64,000 bases of DNA from Nonomuraea sp. MG754425 (lineage in GTDB: Bacteria > Actinomycetota > Actinomycetes > Streptosporangiales > Streptosporangiaceae), in assembly GCF_021699195.1 (NCBI RefSeq), contig NZ_SSXE01000007.1, positions 1 to 64,000 on the forward strand, written 5' to 3'. The notes under the pieces are model-generated. The model ran no database searches. It was not told the origin of the DNA and saw only the letters and a list, made by a program, of their open reading frames with translations. Position 1 is the stretch's first letter. Each line of letters begins with the position of its first letter. Position numbers and translations under genes: made by a program. Of the stretch, positions 44,578 to 54,702 are shown one piece after another.

Positions 44578-45321
44578 TCAGCCTCCGCCCTTGGAGAAAT
44601 GCTGGTAGTCCTTCGCGCCCGACCAGTAGCCGCCCCACTCCCAGCCCACCTGGGCGAAGGCCTTGACAACCTTGTCACCAGGATTTATCACACCTTTGCC
44701 TTTCATTGGGCGCTCGGTGAACTTCTTGGCATTTTGGTGTGCCGTGCTGCCACTCGCTGTGACATATGGGTTCTCGCGGGGATTTATGTCTATCGCTTCG
44801 CCGTACGCGTGTTTTGACCAGCTACTTGAGCCCGTGGCACGGCGGCAGTTGAAGGCGGAGGTGTTGTTGGCGTCGATCGAGGCGAAGTCGTCTGCCTTGT
44901 AGGCGTCCACCAGCTTCATCTGCTTGATCGGCCAGCGCCAGTCGTACAACTTCTTGAAGACGGTCTCGATGTCGTCGGTGACGGTCTTGCGCACCACCAG
45001 CTCGCCGGTGTGCGGCTTGTCGTCGAAGCCCCAGTACGTCATCGTGACGAGCCGCAGGTCCTGGTAGTGGACGGGGCAGCCGGGACGCCACGAGTACGGC
45101 AGGCGCTCGCGGGCGACGCGCGAGACCTTCGAGCTGAACGCGGGCGGCTCAGTGGTGGCGGGCGCGGCGGACGGCTCCGCGGTGGCCGAGGCGGTGGCGG
45201 GCAGGGTCGACTGCGGCGTCTCGTGGCCAGGAGCCGGGCTCGCGGGCGCGGCGGCCGGCTGGCCCGCGCCGCACGAAACGGCTCCGAGCACCACGAGCGC
45301 CAAGGCGGCAACACGTCTCAT
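44578..45321 (-). CDS. M15-family D-alanyl-D-alanine carboxypeptidase-like lipoprotein
   Basis: 247 residues from ATG 45321: lipoprotein signal peptide with lipobox AVSC (Cys17), a Ser/Ala/Pro/Thr linker, then a VanY/M15-like domain. Zinc ligands are likely in SKHAYGEAIDINP (His, Asp) and KDYQHFS (His). Acts on peptidoglycan stem peptides or muramyl linkages outside the membrane; substrate not known. It is followed closely by the Nudix gene. Confidence 0.85.
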   Translation of the reverse strand: MRRVAALALVVLGAVSCGAGQPAAAPASPAPGHETPQSTLPATASATAEPSAAPATTEPPAFSSKVSRVARERLPYSWRPGCPVHYQDLRLVTMTYWGFDDKPHTGELVVRKTVTDDIETVFKKLYDWRWPIKQMKLVDAYKADDFASIDANNTSAFNCRRATGSSSWSKHAYGEAIDINPRENPYVTASGSTAHQNAKKFTERPMKGKGVINPGDKVVKAFAQVGWEWGGYWSGAKDYQHFSKGGG

Positions 45322-45394
45322 CTGGCCACCATATGCGACGTCAGGCCAGGTCAACGGCCTATCAGCCCATCGGGACGAGCCCGCGTCGCGCTGG

Positions 45395-45877
45395 TCACGG
45401 CACCACCAGCACCGTCCGGCGAGCCCGTTTGGCCAGGCCGGCCGCCACCGAGCCGCGCCACGGGCGGCGGGAGCGCGAGCGTCCCACCACGATCCCGTCG
45501 GCCATGTACGAGCCGGCCAGCGTCTCCAGCGCCCTGACGGGGTCGCCGCGCACGCTGACGAACTGCCACGGCACCCCGCAGCCGCGCAGCTCGTCGTGCA
45601 GGTCCTCGGTCAGGTCCGCGGCGGAGTCGGGAATGATCGGCGACCCGGCGAAGAACCAGAGCGAGGCGGTGTTCAGCGACTCCACGAAGACGATGAGCAG
45701 CGCGGCGTCGTCCCGCCGGGCGAGCCCGGCCGCGTACGCGAGCGCGTTGCGGCTCGGGTCCGACCCGTCGAAGCCCACGACGAGCAGGCCGGCGCCGTCC
45801 TTGCCGATCTCGAACTCCCCGGCGGGGAGCCGCCCTGTCAGCGGCTCCCGCTGCGGATCTGCGCCACTGCCGAACAC
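45395..45877 (-). CDS. Universal stress protein
   Basis: About 160 residues from GTG 45877; an ATG at 45922 in frame overlaps the upstream gene. UspA fold with VVGFDGSDPSRNALAYA and the nucleotide-binding G-x(2)-G-x(n)-GS motif in GIVVGRSRSRRPWRGSV. It is last in the operon with two paralogous membrane genes and the MFS exporter. Confidence 0.85.
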   Translation of the reverse strand: MFGSGADPQREPLTGRLPAGEFEIGKDGAGLLVVGFDGSDPSRNALAYAAGLARRDDAALLIVFVESLNTASLWFFAGSPIIPDSAADLTEDLHDELRGCGVPWQFVSVRGDPVRALETLAGSYMADGIVVGRSRSRRPWRGSVAAGLAKRARRTVLVVP

Positions 45878-45890
45878 GGCATGACTCGCG

Positions 45891-46127
45891 TCAGGCGTCG
45901 GCGTGCTTGCCGCGGCGGGCAAGGTCGCGCAGGGCGTCGGCCGCGTAGATCACCAGAGCGACGAACGAGAGCCCGGCGAGCCCGCCGCCGAGCCACAGGT
46001 CGTTGATCGTCGCGTCCGCGTACGCGGCGCCGCGCTCCTGGTAGCCGACCGCGAACGGGGCCGCGACCAGCCACAGGCCCGCCAGGAACAGGATGACGAG
46101 GGCGGACACGCCCAGCCTTGCCTTCAT
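45891..46127 (-). CDS. Small membrane protein, paralogue of the next gene (SPW-like)
   Basis: 78 residues with two membrane helices and the segment AGLWLVAAPFAVGYQ...ATINDLWLGGGLAGLS, which resembles SPW-repeat proteins with Phe replacing the middle Trp. It clearly resembles the upstream gene product (AGLWLMIAPFALGTQ). Start overlaps the upstream stop by 4 bases (ATGA). Confidence 0.75.
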   Translation of the reverse strand: MKARLGVSALVILFLAGLWLVAAPFAVGYQERGAAYADATINDLWLGGGLAGLSFVALVIYAADALRDLARRGKHADA

Positions 46128-46549
46128 CGGTTCTCCTCCGCTCCGACGAGGGACGTCCTGCCGTTCTGGCGGTGCTCGCCAGAGCGGGGGGTGGTGTTCA
46201 GGTCCTCACGCAGCGCCTCGACGAGCGGGGCGAGCAGGCTGGCCAGCTCGGCCGAGGACGACTGCGGCGCGGCGGCCGGCACGGGCTCGGGCTCCGGCTC
46301 GGGACGGCGCGGCTTCGGCACCACCAGGCCACGCGCCACCAGCTCCTCGTGGATGGCCAGCACGAACGCGATCACGCCCGCGAGCCCCACGACGGCCACC
46401 CCGAGGCCGGAGAAGAACTCCGAGTGGGTGGCGTTCGTCCAGTCGGCGTTCTCCGGCTGGGTGCCGAGGGCGAAGGGCGCGATCATCAGCCACAACCCGG
46501 CCAGCGCGGCCAGGGCCGCGACGACGGCGCCCACGAACTTGCGAATCAT
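46124..46549 (-). CDS. Membrane protein, paralogue of the preceding small gene
   Basis: 141 residues: two helices (about 8-28, 45-67) with the SPW-like segment LAGLWLMIAPFALGTQPE and HSEFFSGLGVAVVGLAG, then an Arg/Pro/Glu-rich cytosolic tail. Both ends overlap neighbours by 4 bases, so translation is coupled to the MFS exporter gene upstream and the small paralogue downstream. Function unknown. Confidence 0.75.
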   Translation of the reverse strand: MIRKFVGAVVAALAALAGLWLMIAPFALGTQPENADWTNATHSEFFSGLGVAVVGLAGVIAFVLAIHEELVARGLVVPKPRRPEPEPEPVPAAAPQSSSAELASLLAPLVEALREDLNTTPRSGEHRQNGRTSLVGAEENR

Positions 46550-48357
46550 GACGAGATTCCTCCTGTGACGAGGTCCTTCTGTGGGGGCGTGGCCTGCGCG
46601 ATCAGAGCGCGCGAGGTGGGCCGCAGCACGCTCTGCGCGACCGATCTCGCCCGCTCGCGCTCCGAGCGGTCGTCAGGCGGCGCCATCTTGGCGACGGCGG
46701 TGAGGAGCGCGGAACGTTCCCCGTTCACCCGCTCGACGCGCTGGGCGATGAGCTCCAGCAGCAGCCCGGCCAGCACCAGGTCGTCCTTGCCGAGTTGCGG
46801 GGGCTGCTGGGGGAGCGCCGCCGCGTTCGCGCCGCGCAGCGGCAGCTCCTTGAGGAAGAGCGCGGCGAGGAAGCCGAGCAGCGCGATGGGCACGCCGACG
46901 AGGAACACGGTCTCCAGCCCGCGCGTGAACGCCTCCAGGACGATGTTCTTGATCGGCGTCGGGAGCTGCTGAATGGCGTCGGGGCTGCCGAGCTTGACGT
47001 CGGAGCCGCCGGCCGTGGCGATGTGCGCGGCCCGGAGCATCTCGGCGATCTCGTCCTTGAGCCGGCTGGTCAGGATCGCGCCGAACGCGGCCACGCCCAC
47101 CGCGCCGCCCAGGGACCGGAAGAACGACACGCCCGACGTGGTCGAGGCCATGTCACGCGGCTCGGAGCCGTTCTGCGCGGCCAGGATCAGCATCTGCATG
47201 GACAGGCCGAGCCCGACGCCGAGCACCGCGACGTCGAACCCGATGAGCCACTCGCTGGAGTCCACGTGCAGCCGGGACAGCAGGAACAGCCCGATCGCCA
47301 CGATGAGCAGGCCCGCGACCGGGAAGATCTTCCACCGGCCGGTCTGGGTGACGATCTTCCCGGAGATCACGCCGGCCAGGAACAGCGCCACCACCATGGG
47401 CAGCGTCATCAGGCCCGAGTTGGTCGGGCTGAGCCCCTTGACGATCTGCAGGTACTGCGGCAGGTAGATCATCGCGCCGAACATCGCCATGCCGACGAAC
47501 AGCGAGGCGAGGCTCGTGAGCACGAACGTCGGGTTGCGGAACAGGCGCGGGGGCAGGATCGGGTTGCGCGCGGTCCGCTCCGACAGCACCGCCAGGGCCA
47601 GCATGAGCAGGGCGACGGCAGCCAGCAGGTACGTCCAGACGGAGTTCCACTCGAACTCGTTGCCGCCCAGCGTCAGCAGCAGCATGAGCGCGCTCGCGCT
47701 GGCCGTGATCGTGGTGGCGCCCCAGATGTCGATGGAGGTGCTGCGCTTGACCTTCGGCAGCTTCAGCACCTTCTGGATCACGATGAAGGACACCAGCGCG
47801 AACGGCACGACCACGTAGAAGCACCACCGCCAGCCCAGCCAGTCGGCGTCCACGATGAACCCGCCGAGCAGCGGCCCGGCGACCGTGGAGATCCCGAAGA
47901 CGGCCCCCATGTAGCCGGAGTAGCGGCCACGTTCGCGGGGCGAGACGATGTCACCCAGGATCACCTGCGACAGCGCCGACAAACCACCAACACCCAGGCC
48001 CTGTACGGCACGAGCCGCGATGAGCTGCCCCATGTCCTGGGACAGGCCCGCCACCAGCGACGCCGCGACGAACAGCCCCAGCGCGGTCTGGAAGAGCAGC
48101 TTGCGGCCGAAAAGGTCGGACAGCTTGCCCCACAACGGTGTGGAGACCGTCATGGTCAGCATGGTCGCGCTAGCGACCCACGAGTACTGGTCCTGACCGC
48201 CAAGTTCCCCCACGATCGTCGGCAGCGCGGTGCCCACCACCGAGGTCGAGATCATCGACGTGAGCATGGCGAGCATGAGCCCGGACATGACCTCGAGGAT
48301 CTCGCGGTGGGTGTAGTGACGTTTCGTGAGGGATGCGGCCTGAGCCTGGGCTACCAA
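46546..48357 (-). CDS. DHA2-family MFS multidrug exporter
   Basis: About 603 residues, fourteen membrane helices plus a long C-terminal cytosolic tail. Motifs: SMISTSVVGTALPTIVGELGG, WGKLSDLFGRK, ARAVQGLGVGGL (motif C). TTG 48357 is preferred over the first TTG at 48390 because AGAAGGGG lies about 10 bases upstream and the family N-terminus follows. It is divergent from a TetR regulator across an inverted repeat, the normal repressor-pump layout. Confidence 0.88.
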   Translation of the reverse strand: MVAQAQAASLTKRHYTHREILEVMSGLMLAMLTSMISTSVVGTALPTIVGELGGQDQYSWVASATMLTMTVSTPLWGKLSDLFGRKLLFQTALGLFVAASLVAGLSQDMGQLIAARAVQGLGVGGLSALSQVILGDIVSPRERGRYSGYMGAVFGISTVAGPLLGGFIVDADWLGWRWCFYVVVPFALVSFIVIQKVLKLPKVKRSTSIDIWGATTITASASALMLLLTLGGNEFEWNSVWTYLLAAVALLMLALAVLSERTARNPILPPRLFRNPTFVLTSLASLFVGMAMFGAMIYLPQYLQIVKGLSPTNSGLMTLPMVVALFLAGVISGKIVTQTGRWKIFPVAGLLIVAIGLFLLSRLHVDSSEWLIGFDVAVLGVGLGLSMQMLILAAQNGSEPRDMASTTSGVSFFRSLGGAVGVAAFGAILTSRLKDEIAEMLRAAHIATAGGSDVKLGSPDAIQQLPTPIKNIVLEAFTRGLETVFLVGVPIALLGFLAALFLKELPLRGANAAALPQQPPQLGKDDLVLAGLLLELIAQRVERVNGERSALLTAVAKMAPPDDRSERERARSVAQSVLRPTSRALIAQATPPQKDLVTGGISS

Positions 48358-48407
48358 GACACAACATCCCCTTCTTACAGATTTAGCCAAGTTGAAGTAT
48401 ACGCATG

Positions 48408-48427
48408 TTTACTAGCCGCTCGGTAAG
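48408..48427. promoter_or_regulatory. Probable TetR operator between exporter and regulator
   Basis: TTTACTAGCCGCTCGGTAAG: dyad with outer TTAC...GTAA arms, in the 64-97 base divergent gap. Similar TTAC-x-GGTAA sites precede other TetR-regulated MFS pumps. Confidence 0.55.
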
Positions 48428-48454
48428 TGGGTGTGCGTTCAGTAGAGTGCGGGC

Positions 48455-49015
48455 ATGAACCCCCAGGTGACTGAGGCCAGGCCGCGCGACCGTGAGGCCA
48501 CCCGGGAGCGCATCCTGCAGGCGGCTCGCACCCTCTTCGGCGAGCAGGGATACGAGCAGGTGACCGTCCGCATGATCGCGGCGGCGGCGGAGGCCAACAT
48601 CGCCTTGGTGGGCCGTTACTTCGGGTCGAAGGCCGGGCTGTTCGGCGCGGTGCTGCAGGGCGAGCCGACGTTCAGCAGGTTGTTCGACGGCGACCCGGAG
48701 ACCCTGGCGCGGCGGCTGGCCGAGTACGCCGCCGAGCGCATGCGCCATCCCCCGGACAGCCCGATCCTGCGCACGCTCGAACGTTCCGCGGGCCATCCGG
48801 AGATCCACGAGGTGGTCAGGGAGCGCCTGATCACGGCGGTGCTCAAGCCGCTGGAGGCCAGGCTCTCCGGCCCCGACGCGCCCGCGCGGGCCCGTATGGC
48901 GGCGGCGGTCTTCCTGGGCATCGGGGCCATGCGCCGCCGCGTCGGCCCCAGAGACCCCACGCCGGCCGACGTCGACCGCCTGACCGCCGTCTTCGAGGCG
49001 TGCCTGGCCGGTTGA
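48455..49015 (+). CDS. TetR/AcrR-family transcriptional regulator
   Basis: 186 residues: N-terminal helix-turn-helix (RERILQAARTLFGEQGYEQVTVRMIAAAAEANIALVGRYFGSKAGLF) and a C-terminal ligand-binding domain. Likely repressor of the divergent DHA2 pump and of itself. The start at 48455 matches the usual short N-terminal arm before the HTH. Confidence 0.92.
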   Translation: MNPQVTEARPRDREATRERILQAARTLFGEQGYEQVTVRMIAAAAEANIALVGRYFGSKAGLFGAVLQGEPTFSRLFDGDPETLARRLAEYAAERMRHPPDSPILRTLERSAGHPEIHEVVRERLITAVLKPLEARLSGPDAPARARMAAAVFLGIGAMRRRVGPRDPTPADVDRLTAVFEACLAG

Positions 49016-50491
<1,476 letters not shown>

Positions 50492-50505
50492 CCACCATGA
50501 AATAA

Positions 50506-50561
50506 CGCGCCTTTCGCCGCTGTTGTCCACGACCAGGTCGAAGCACACTGCGAAAGGCGCG
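50506..50561. repeat. 12-bp inverted repeat spanning the leader of the LLM gene
   Basis: Arms CGCGCCTTTCGC (50506-50517) and GCGAAAGGCGCG (50550-50561) with a 32-base spacer containing CGACCAGGTCG. The second arm contains the AAGG ribosome binding site 5-9 bases before the ATG at 50567, so the structure could block translation, or act as cellulase terminator. Confidence 0.75.
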
Positions 50562-50566
50562 TACTC

Positions 50567-51544
50567 ATGGCTCTGCCGCTGTCCATCCTTGATCTGGCGC
50601 ACATTGGCGAGGGCGAGACCGCGGCGGACAGCTTCGCCGCCAGCGTGGCCCTGGCCCAGCGGGCCGAGGAGCTCGGATACCGGCGCATCTGGTACGCCGA
50701 GCACCACAACATGGACAGCATCGCCTCCTCCGCCACCAGCGTGCTCATCGCGCACATCGCCGCCCACACCCGGACGATCCGCCTGGGAGCGGGCGGCGTC
50801 ATGCTGCCGAACCACTCGCCGCTGACCATCGCCGAGCAGTTCGGCACGCTGGAGACGCTGCACCCCGGCCGCATCGACCTCGGCCTCGGTCGCGCCCCGG
50901 GCAGCGACCAGCAGACCATGCGGGCCCTGCGCCGCTCGCCCGCCTCCGCCGACCAGTTCCCGCAGGACGTGCTGGAGCTCCAGGGCTACCTGACGGGCGA
51001 GACCCGCATCGCCGGCGTGCACGCCACACCGGGCAAGGGCACGAACGTGCCGCTCTACATCCTCGGCTCCTCCCTGTTCGGGGCCCAGCTCGCCGCCGCG
51101 TTCGGCCTGCCGTACGCGTTCGCCTCGCACTTCGCGCCCGCCGCGCTGGAGGAGGCCGTGGCCGTCTACCGGCAGGAGTTCAAGCCGTCGGCGCAGCTCG
51201 ACCGGCCGCACGTGATCGCCGGGCTGAACGTGATCGCGGCGGACACCACCGAGGAGGCGCAGGAGCAGTTCCTGGCCTCCAAGCGGCTGAGGGTGAGCCG
51301 GTTCCTCGGACGCGGACGCACGTTCACGACCGAGGAGGCCGACATGATCCTCGACTCGCCCGCCGGGCAGCAGCTCGTGCAGATGGCCAAGTACTCGGCC
51401 GTCGGGAACGCCGCCGAGGTGCGGGCGTACGTGGAGTGGTTCGCCGGGCACGCCGACGCCGACGAGCTGATCGTGGCGTTCTCGGCGACCGAGAGGAAGG
51501 CGTGGATGCGCTCGGCCGAACTGCTCGCCGAGGTCGCCCTCTAG
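50567..51544 (+). CDS. LLM-class flavin-dependent oxidoreductase
   Basis: 325 residues, luciferase-like monooxygenase fold with [30 protein letters not shown] and [23 protein letters not shown] typical of the MsnO8/YhbW-type group. Substrate unknown. Its end overlaps the convergent gene by 4 bases. The leader carries a strong inverted repeat. Confidence 0.92.
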   Translation: MALPLSILDLAHIGEGETAADSFAASVALAQRAEELGYRRIWYAEHHNMDSIASSATSVLIAHIAAHTRTIRLGAGGVMLPNHSPLTIAEQFGTLETLHPGRIDLGLGRAPGSDQQTMRALRRSPASADQFPQDVLELQGYLTGETRIAGVHATPGKGTNVPLYILGSSLFGAQLAAAFGLPYAFASHFAPAALEEAVAVYRQEFKPSAQLDRPHVIAGLNVIAADTTEEAQEQFLASKRLRVSRFLGRGRTFTTEEADMILDSPAGQQLVQMAKYSAVGNAAEVRAYVEWFAGHADADELIVAFSATERKAWMRSAELLAEVAL

Positions 51545-51972
51545 TCGGCGACGAGCCGCGAGCGGTGGCCCTCGTGCTCGCGCTGCCGCCGCACCACGTA
51601 CGTGCCGGGCGCGCATCCCGAGCCCCCGTGTTCGGGATGCAGCAGGTAGACGGGTGCGGTGGCGGTGAACACGCCGATGGCCAGCCCCAGGGCGTCACGT
51701 ACGTCCGCGGTCCAGCGGGCCCGGCCCGGCTCGGCGACGAGCGTGTGCGGGTTGCCCCCGGCCGCCCCGCGCAGCAGTTCCACGCCTTCGGGGGGCACGG
51801 GCCGCCACCCGGCCCTGTCCCACACGGTGACGTCCGCGATCGGCATCGGGACGACGATCAGGTCGCCCTGGGCCTGGAGGCCGTCGATGACGGGGATCCG
51901 CGCCGACCGTTCGAGGTGGTCGAGCACGGAGAGCCCGGTCCAGGTGGTGAGTTCTTCGAGCGTCATGGTCAT
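51541..51972 (-). CDS. Conserved hypothetical protein
   Basis: 143 residues from ATG 51972 ([13 protein letters not shown]) with GAAGGTGA about 7 bases upstream. No membrane segment. It lies 11 bases downstream of the DUF6745-like gene and is probably co-expressed. A mixed alpha/beta protein with a Cys/Gly-rich C-terminal region ([10 protein letters not shown]); no function recognised. Confidence 0.6.
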   Translation of the reverse strand: MTMTLEELTTWTGLSVLDHLERSARIPVIDGLQAQGDLIVVPMPIADVTVWDRAGWRPVPPEGVELLRGAAGGNPHTLVAEPGRARWTADVRDALGLAIGVFTATAPVYLLHPEHGGSGCAPGTYVVRRQREHEGHRSRLVAD

Positions 51973-51983
51973 GTGAATCACCT

Positions 51984-53057
51984 TCAGGTTCTGCGGAGGA
52001 GTCTGGAGTACTGCTCGGCGGACAGCCCGTACGTCCAGCCGGCGGCGGCGATCGGATCGGTGAGGAAGCCGGGCACGGTCAGCCCGTAGCGGCGGCGATG
52101 GCCGTCGCGCTCGACGGAGCCGTTCACCGCGAGCAGCACCCTCGTCTCCCGCCGCATGTCGTAGAGCCGCAGCTCGACGCCCGGATTGCCGGGGTCGGGC
52201 GCGGTGGCGAGCAGCCGCAGACCGGCCTGCTCGATGTAGCGGGCCCAGCCGAGGTTCTCGATCGCGCACCGCCTGACCTCGACGTTGCCCTGGTTCGCGA
52301 TGCGTTCGGCGGTTGGGTCCGTGATCACCCAGTCCGGCACCGGGGTGCCGTGCCAGGAGTGCAGGGACCAGCCGTCCGCGTAACGCACGGCGGGGCCGTC
52401 GGAGCAGTGCAGCCGCCGGTCCCCCCCGTCGTCCCCTTCGGTACGCAGGGCGACGGGCCGTTCGGAGACGACGCAGACGTGCTCACCCGGCCACCACCAG
52501 TGGCACGACACGGCCGCGGCCGCCCACGCCTCGAACTGCCTGCGCTGCCCGTCGGTGAACACCACCCCGGCGACCTCGCGCAGGGCCTCGCAGTGGGCGA
52601 TCCAGCCGCTGGACTGGGTCTCGTACCAGTGGTGCTGCCAGCTCACCCCCCAGCCGTGCGCCTGCTGGAGCACCGGGTACAGGCACTGCCGCAGGATCTG
52701 GAGCAGCGGGAAGTACACCTCCCGCCTGATGAGCTGGTCGATCGGCAGTTGCAGCCCGCGCACCTTGGACTCGATGGCATGGCGCAACTCGTTCCTGAGC
52801 GCGATGAGCCGGGGTGGCAGTGGCCATTCGGTCACCCGTTCGCCACGCTCGCGCGGCCCGAGGCCGGGCGGCGCGGTCACCAGCGCGGTGAGCGGTGAGG
52901 AGACCCAGTGGAACCGGGGCGGTGGCCGCCCGATCAGGTGGTACAGGGTGGAGATGGCCGCCTCGGCGGCCGGACGATCGGCGGGCAGCGTCGAAAGCGC
53001 TCGGCCCAGCCAGCGTTCGTGGAGCGTGGCAGCCTCCCGCTGCGCGTAGTCGCTCAC
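51984..53057 (-). CDS. DUF6745-like protein
   Basis: 357 residues from GTG 53057 (MSDYAQREAATLHERWL). The C-terminal half carries the DUF6745-type pattern HCSDGPAVRYADGWSLHSWHG, ERIANQGNVEVRRCAIE and LRLYDM. Trp/His-rich; relatives are often annotated as leucine-rich-repeat-associated proteins. Function unknown. The longer frame upstream to 53291 is not family-like. Operon partner is the 51541 gene. Confidence 0.68.
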   Translation of the reverse strand: MSDYAQREAATLHERWLGRALSTLPADRPAAEAAISTLYHLIGRPPPRFHWVSSPLTALVTAPPGLGPRERGERVTEWPLPPRLIALRNELRHAIESKVRGLQLPIDQLIRREVYFPLLQILRQCLYPVLQQAHGWGVSWQHHWYETQSSGWIAHCEALREVAGVVFTDGQRRQFEAWAAAAVSCHWWWPGEHVCVVSERPVALRTEGDDGGDRRLHCSDGPAVRYADGWSLHSWHGTPVPDWVITDPTAERIANQGNVEVRRCAIENLGWARYIEQAGLRLLATAPDPGNPGVELRLYDMRRETRVLLAVNGSVERDGHRRRYGLTVPGFLTDPIAAAGWTYGLSAEQYSRLLRRT

Positions 53058-53139
53058 CGGTTGAGGGCGGTCTCGCCCTCCCTTCGCATGATCATGGCAC
53101 CGATGGTGACAGACGGCCGCCGCGTGTGTCCACCCCGAA

Positions 53140-53595
53140 TCACTCCTGCAGCGGATGCCGGAGCTGGTACGGGCCGGTGGTCTCCGAGGCCGGCGCCGGT
53201 GCCAGGCCCGCCGCCAGGAGCTGGGTGCGCAGCGTGACCACCGTACGTTCGAGTGCCCTGATCTGCGCCTGCAGGCGGCGGATCTGGTCACGCATGGCCG
53301 TGGACGAGGTCTGCTCGGTGGTCAGGTCGGCGCTCACCTGGTCGGCCTGGCTCTGCATCCGGTTGAGCTGGCGCTCCATCTGGGTGAGCGCGTCCTCGTA
53401 GATCGTCTTGGCCCGCAGGAAGGCGTCGGCGTCCACCTTGGAACGCTCCAGTTCGGCCTGCCGCTCGACCTGGAGCAGCGCGGTCTGCTGGGTCTTCCTG
53501 TTGGCGTCGGTGGCCGAACGGAAGGCCAGGTAGGCCACGCCGAGCGGGACGACGGCGATCGCCGCCTGGATGAGGATGTCAGTCAGACTCGACAT
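53140..53595 (-). CDS. Membrane-anchored coiled-coil protein
   Basis: 151 residues: one N-terminal membrane helix (about 5-26), then a long charged coiled coil (about 30-130) and a flexible C-terminus. Start overlaps the stop of the PAS-domain membrane gene by 17 bases, so the two are probably co-translated partners. No enzyme motif. Confidence 0.68.
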   Translation of the reverse strand: MSSLTDILIQAAIAVVPLGVAYLAFRSATDANRKTQQTALLQVERQAELERSKVDADAFLRAKTIYEDALTQMERQLNRMQSQADQVSADLTTEQTSSTAMRDQIRRLQAQIRALERTVVTLRTQLLAAGLAPAPASETTGPYQLRHPLQE

Positions 53596-54343
53596 CGCCG
53601 CCTCCCGTGGGCCTGATCACGCCGGTGTAGGCGATGCCGTCGTCGCTGTGCCACGCGCTGACGGTCAGCGCGATGGGGAACTCGGTGCCGTCACGTCGCA
53701 GCCCGACCAGGGGGATGATGCGGCCGGCCAGATTGGAGGAGCCGGTGGCGCGCACCCTGGACAGGCCCGCGGCGTGCAGGTGGCGCAGGCGCGGCGGCAT
53801 CAGGATGGTCAGAGGTCGGCCCACCGCCTCCTCGGTACTCCACCCGAACAACGCCGCGGCCTGCGGGTTCCAAGACTGTATCGTGCCGGTGGCGTCGGCC
53901 ACGATGACCGCCGCGCCGCCTGTCGCGCGATCCACCGGGACGGCCTCGGGCCAGGTCGCGATCAGCGCGATCCAGCCGCCGAACGCCAGCCAGACCGCCG
54001 CGCCCACCCAGCCGCGCGGGTTGTCGCCGGTGAAGGTGGAGAGCAGGTACACCAGGCCGTAGAGCAGGAGCAGCGCGGTGGCCATGGCGAAGGCGACGCG
54101 GTCGGAGCGCAGGAACATCTGCACCAGGCAGAGTGTGCCCGTGACGCTCCAGGCCAGCGCCCACACGCCCAGCGGCGCGATGGAGTGGAGGACCGCGTAG
54201 TGGGGGGTCGAGTGCGGCACCCCCGGAGGAAAGGCGAGAGAGGCCGCGACGGCCTGGCACACCAGGCCCACGAAGGCCAGTGAGGCGCCGCGACGGCCGA
54301 TGCGGCGCAGGACGCGCGGGAGGGCTCCATTACGCACAGTCAC
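53579..54343 (-). CDS. PAS-domain membrane protein lacking a kinase domain
   Basis: 254 residues: about four membrane helices (20-130), then a PAS domain (about 140-245; AAVIVADATGTIQSWNPQAAALFGWSTEEAVG). No histidine kinase or cyclase domain follows, so any signal must pass by protein contact, presumably to the coiled-coil protein encoded by the overlapping downstream gene. Confidence 0.75.
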   Translation of the reverse strand: MTVRNGALPRVLRRIGRRGASLAFVGLVCQAVAASLAFPPGVPHSTPHYAVLHSIAPLGVWALAWSVTGTLCLVQMFLRSDRVAFAMATALLLLYGLVYLLSTFTGDNPRGWVGAAVWLAFGGWIALIATWPEAVPVDRATGGAAVIVADATGTIQSWNPQAAALFGWSTEEAVGRPLTILMPPRLRHLHAAGLSRVRATGSSNLAGRIIPLVGLRRDGTEFPIALTVSAWHSDDGIAYTGVIRPTGGGDVESD

Positions 54344-54467
54344 TAGATTAATGCAATTTGTTGACTATGAGGAATGGGGCCATGGCCGTTTCCACCATGC
54401 GTGCAGGCCGGATATCGCGGGACATCGGGGGGTGGACCGGCTCCGGATGGCTCGTTAGAGTGACCGC

Positions 54468-54686
54468 ATGACTACACTGGGCTACGACGTAGATGCGCTT
54501 CGTACCGCGTTTCCCAACTGGTCGTTCTTCTTCAGCGACGAGGGGGTCCTCTACGCGACCAGGCGCGGAGTCCGGCTCGAAGACTCCGAGATCCTCAAGG
54601 GGCTGCACCAGACGGTGAGCGCGAACGACGTCGAGACGGTCGTCGATCTGCTGCAGGATCAGGAGCGCGTGGCAGCGATGTCATGA
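54468..54686 (+). CDS. Conserved hypothetical protein, 72 residues
   Basis: MTTLGYDVDALRTAFPNW at the start, an SDEGVLYATRRG strand-turn region, and an acidic helical end. Soluble, no known motif. It is convergent with fxsT (17-base gap), so it may not be functionally linked. ATG 54468 is the first start after the AT-rich divergent gap. Confidence 0.6.
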   Translation: MTTLGYDVDALRTAFPNWSFFFSDEGVLYATRRGVRLEDSEILKGLHQTVSANDVETVVDLLQDQERVAAMS

Positions 54687-54702
54687 CGCGGTCGTCCTGG
54701 GC

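Noticed and set aside
46795..48426. 543-codon plus ORF antisense to the MFS exporter
   Set aside because: Low-complexity Gln/His/Arg-rich shadow of a well-supported gene.
53140..54343. Considered as prophage remnant because of the coiled-coil and PAS genes
   Set aside because: No integrase, att site, or other phage gene is near, and base use matches the neighbours.
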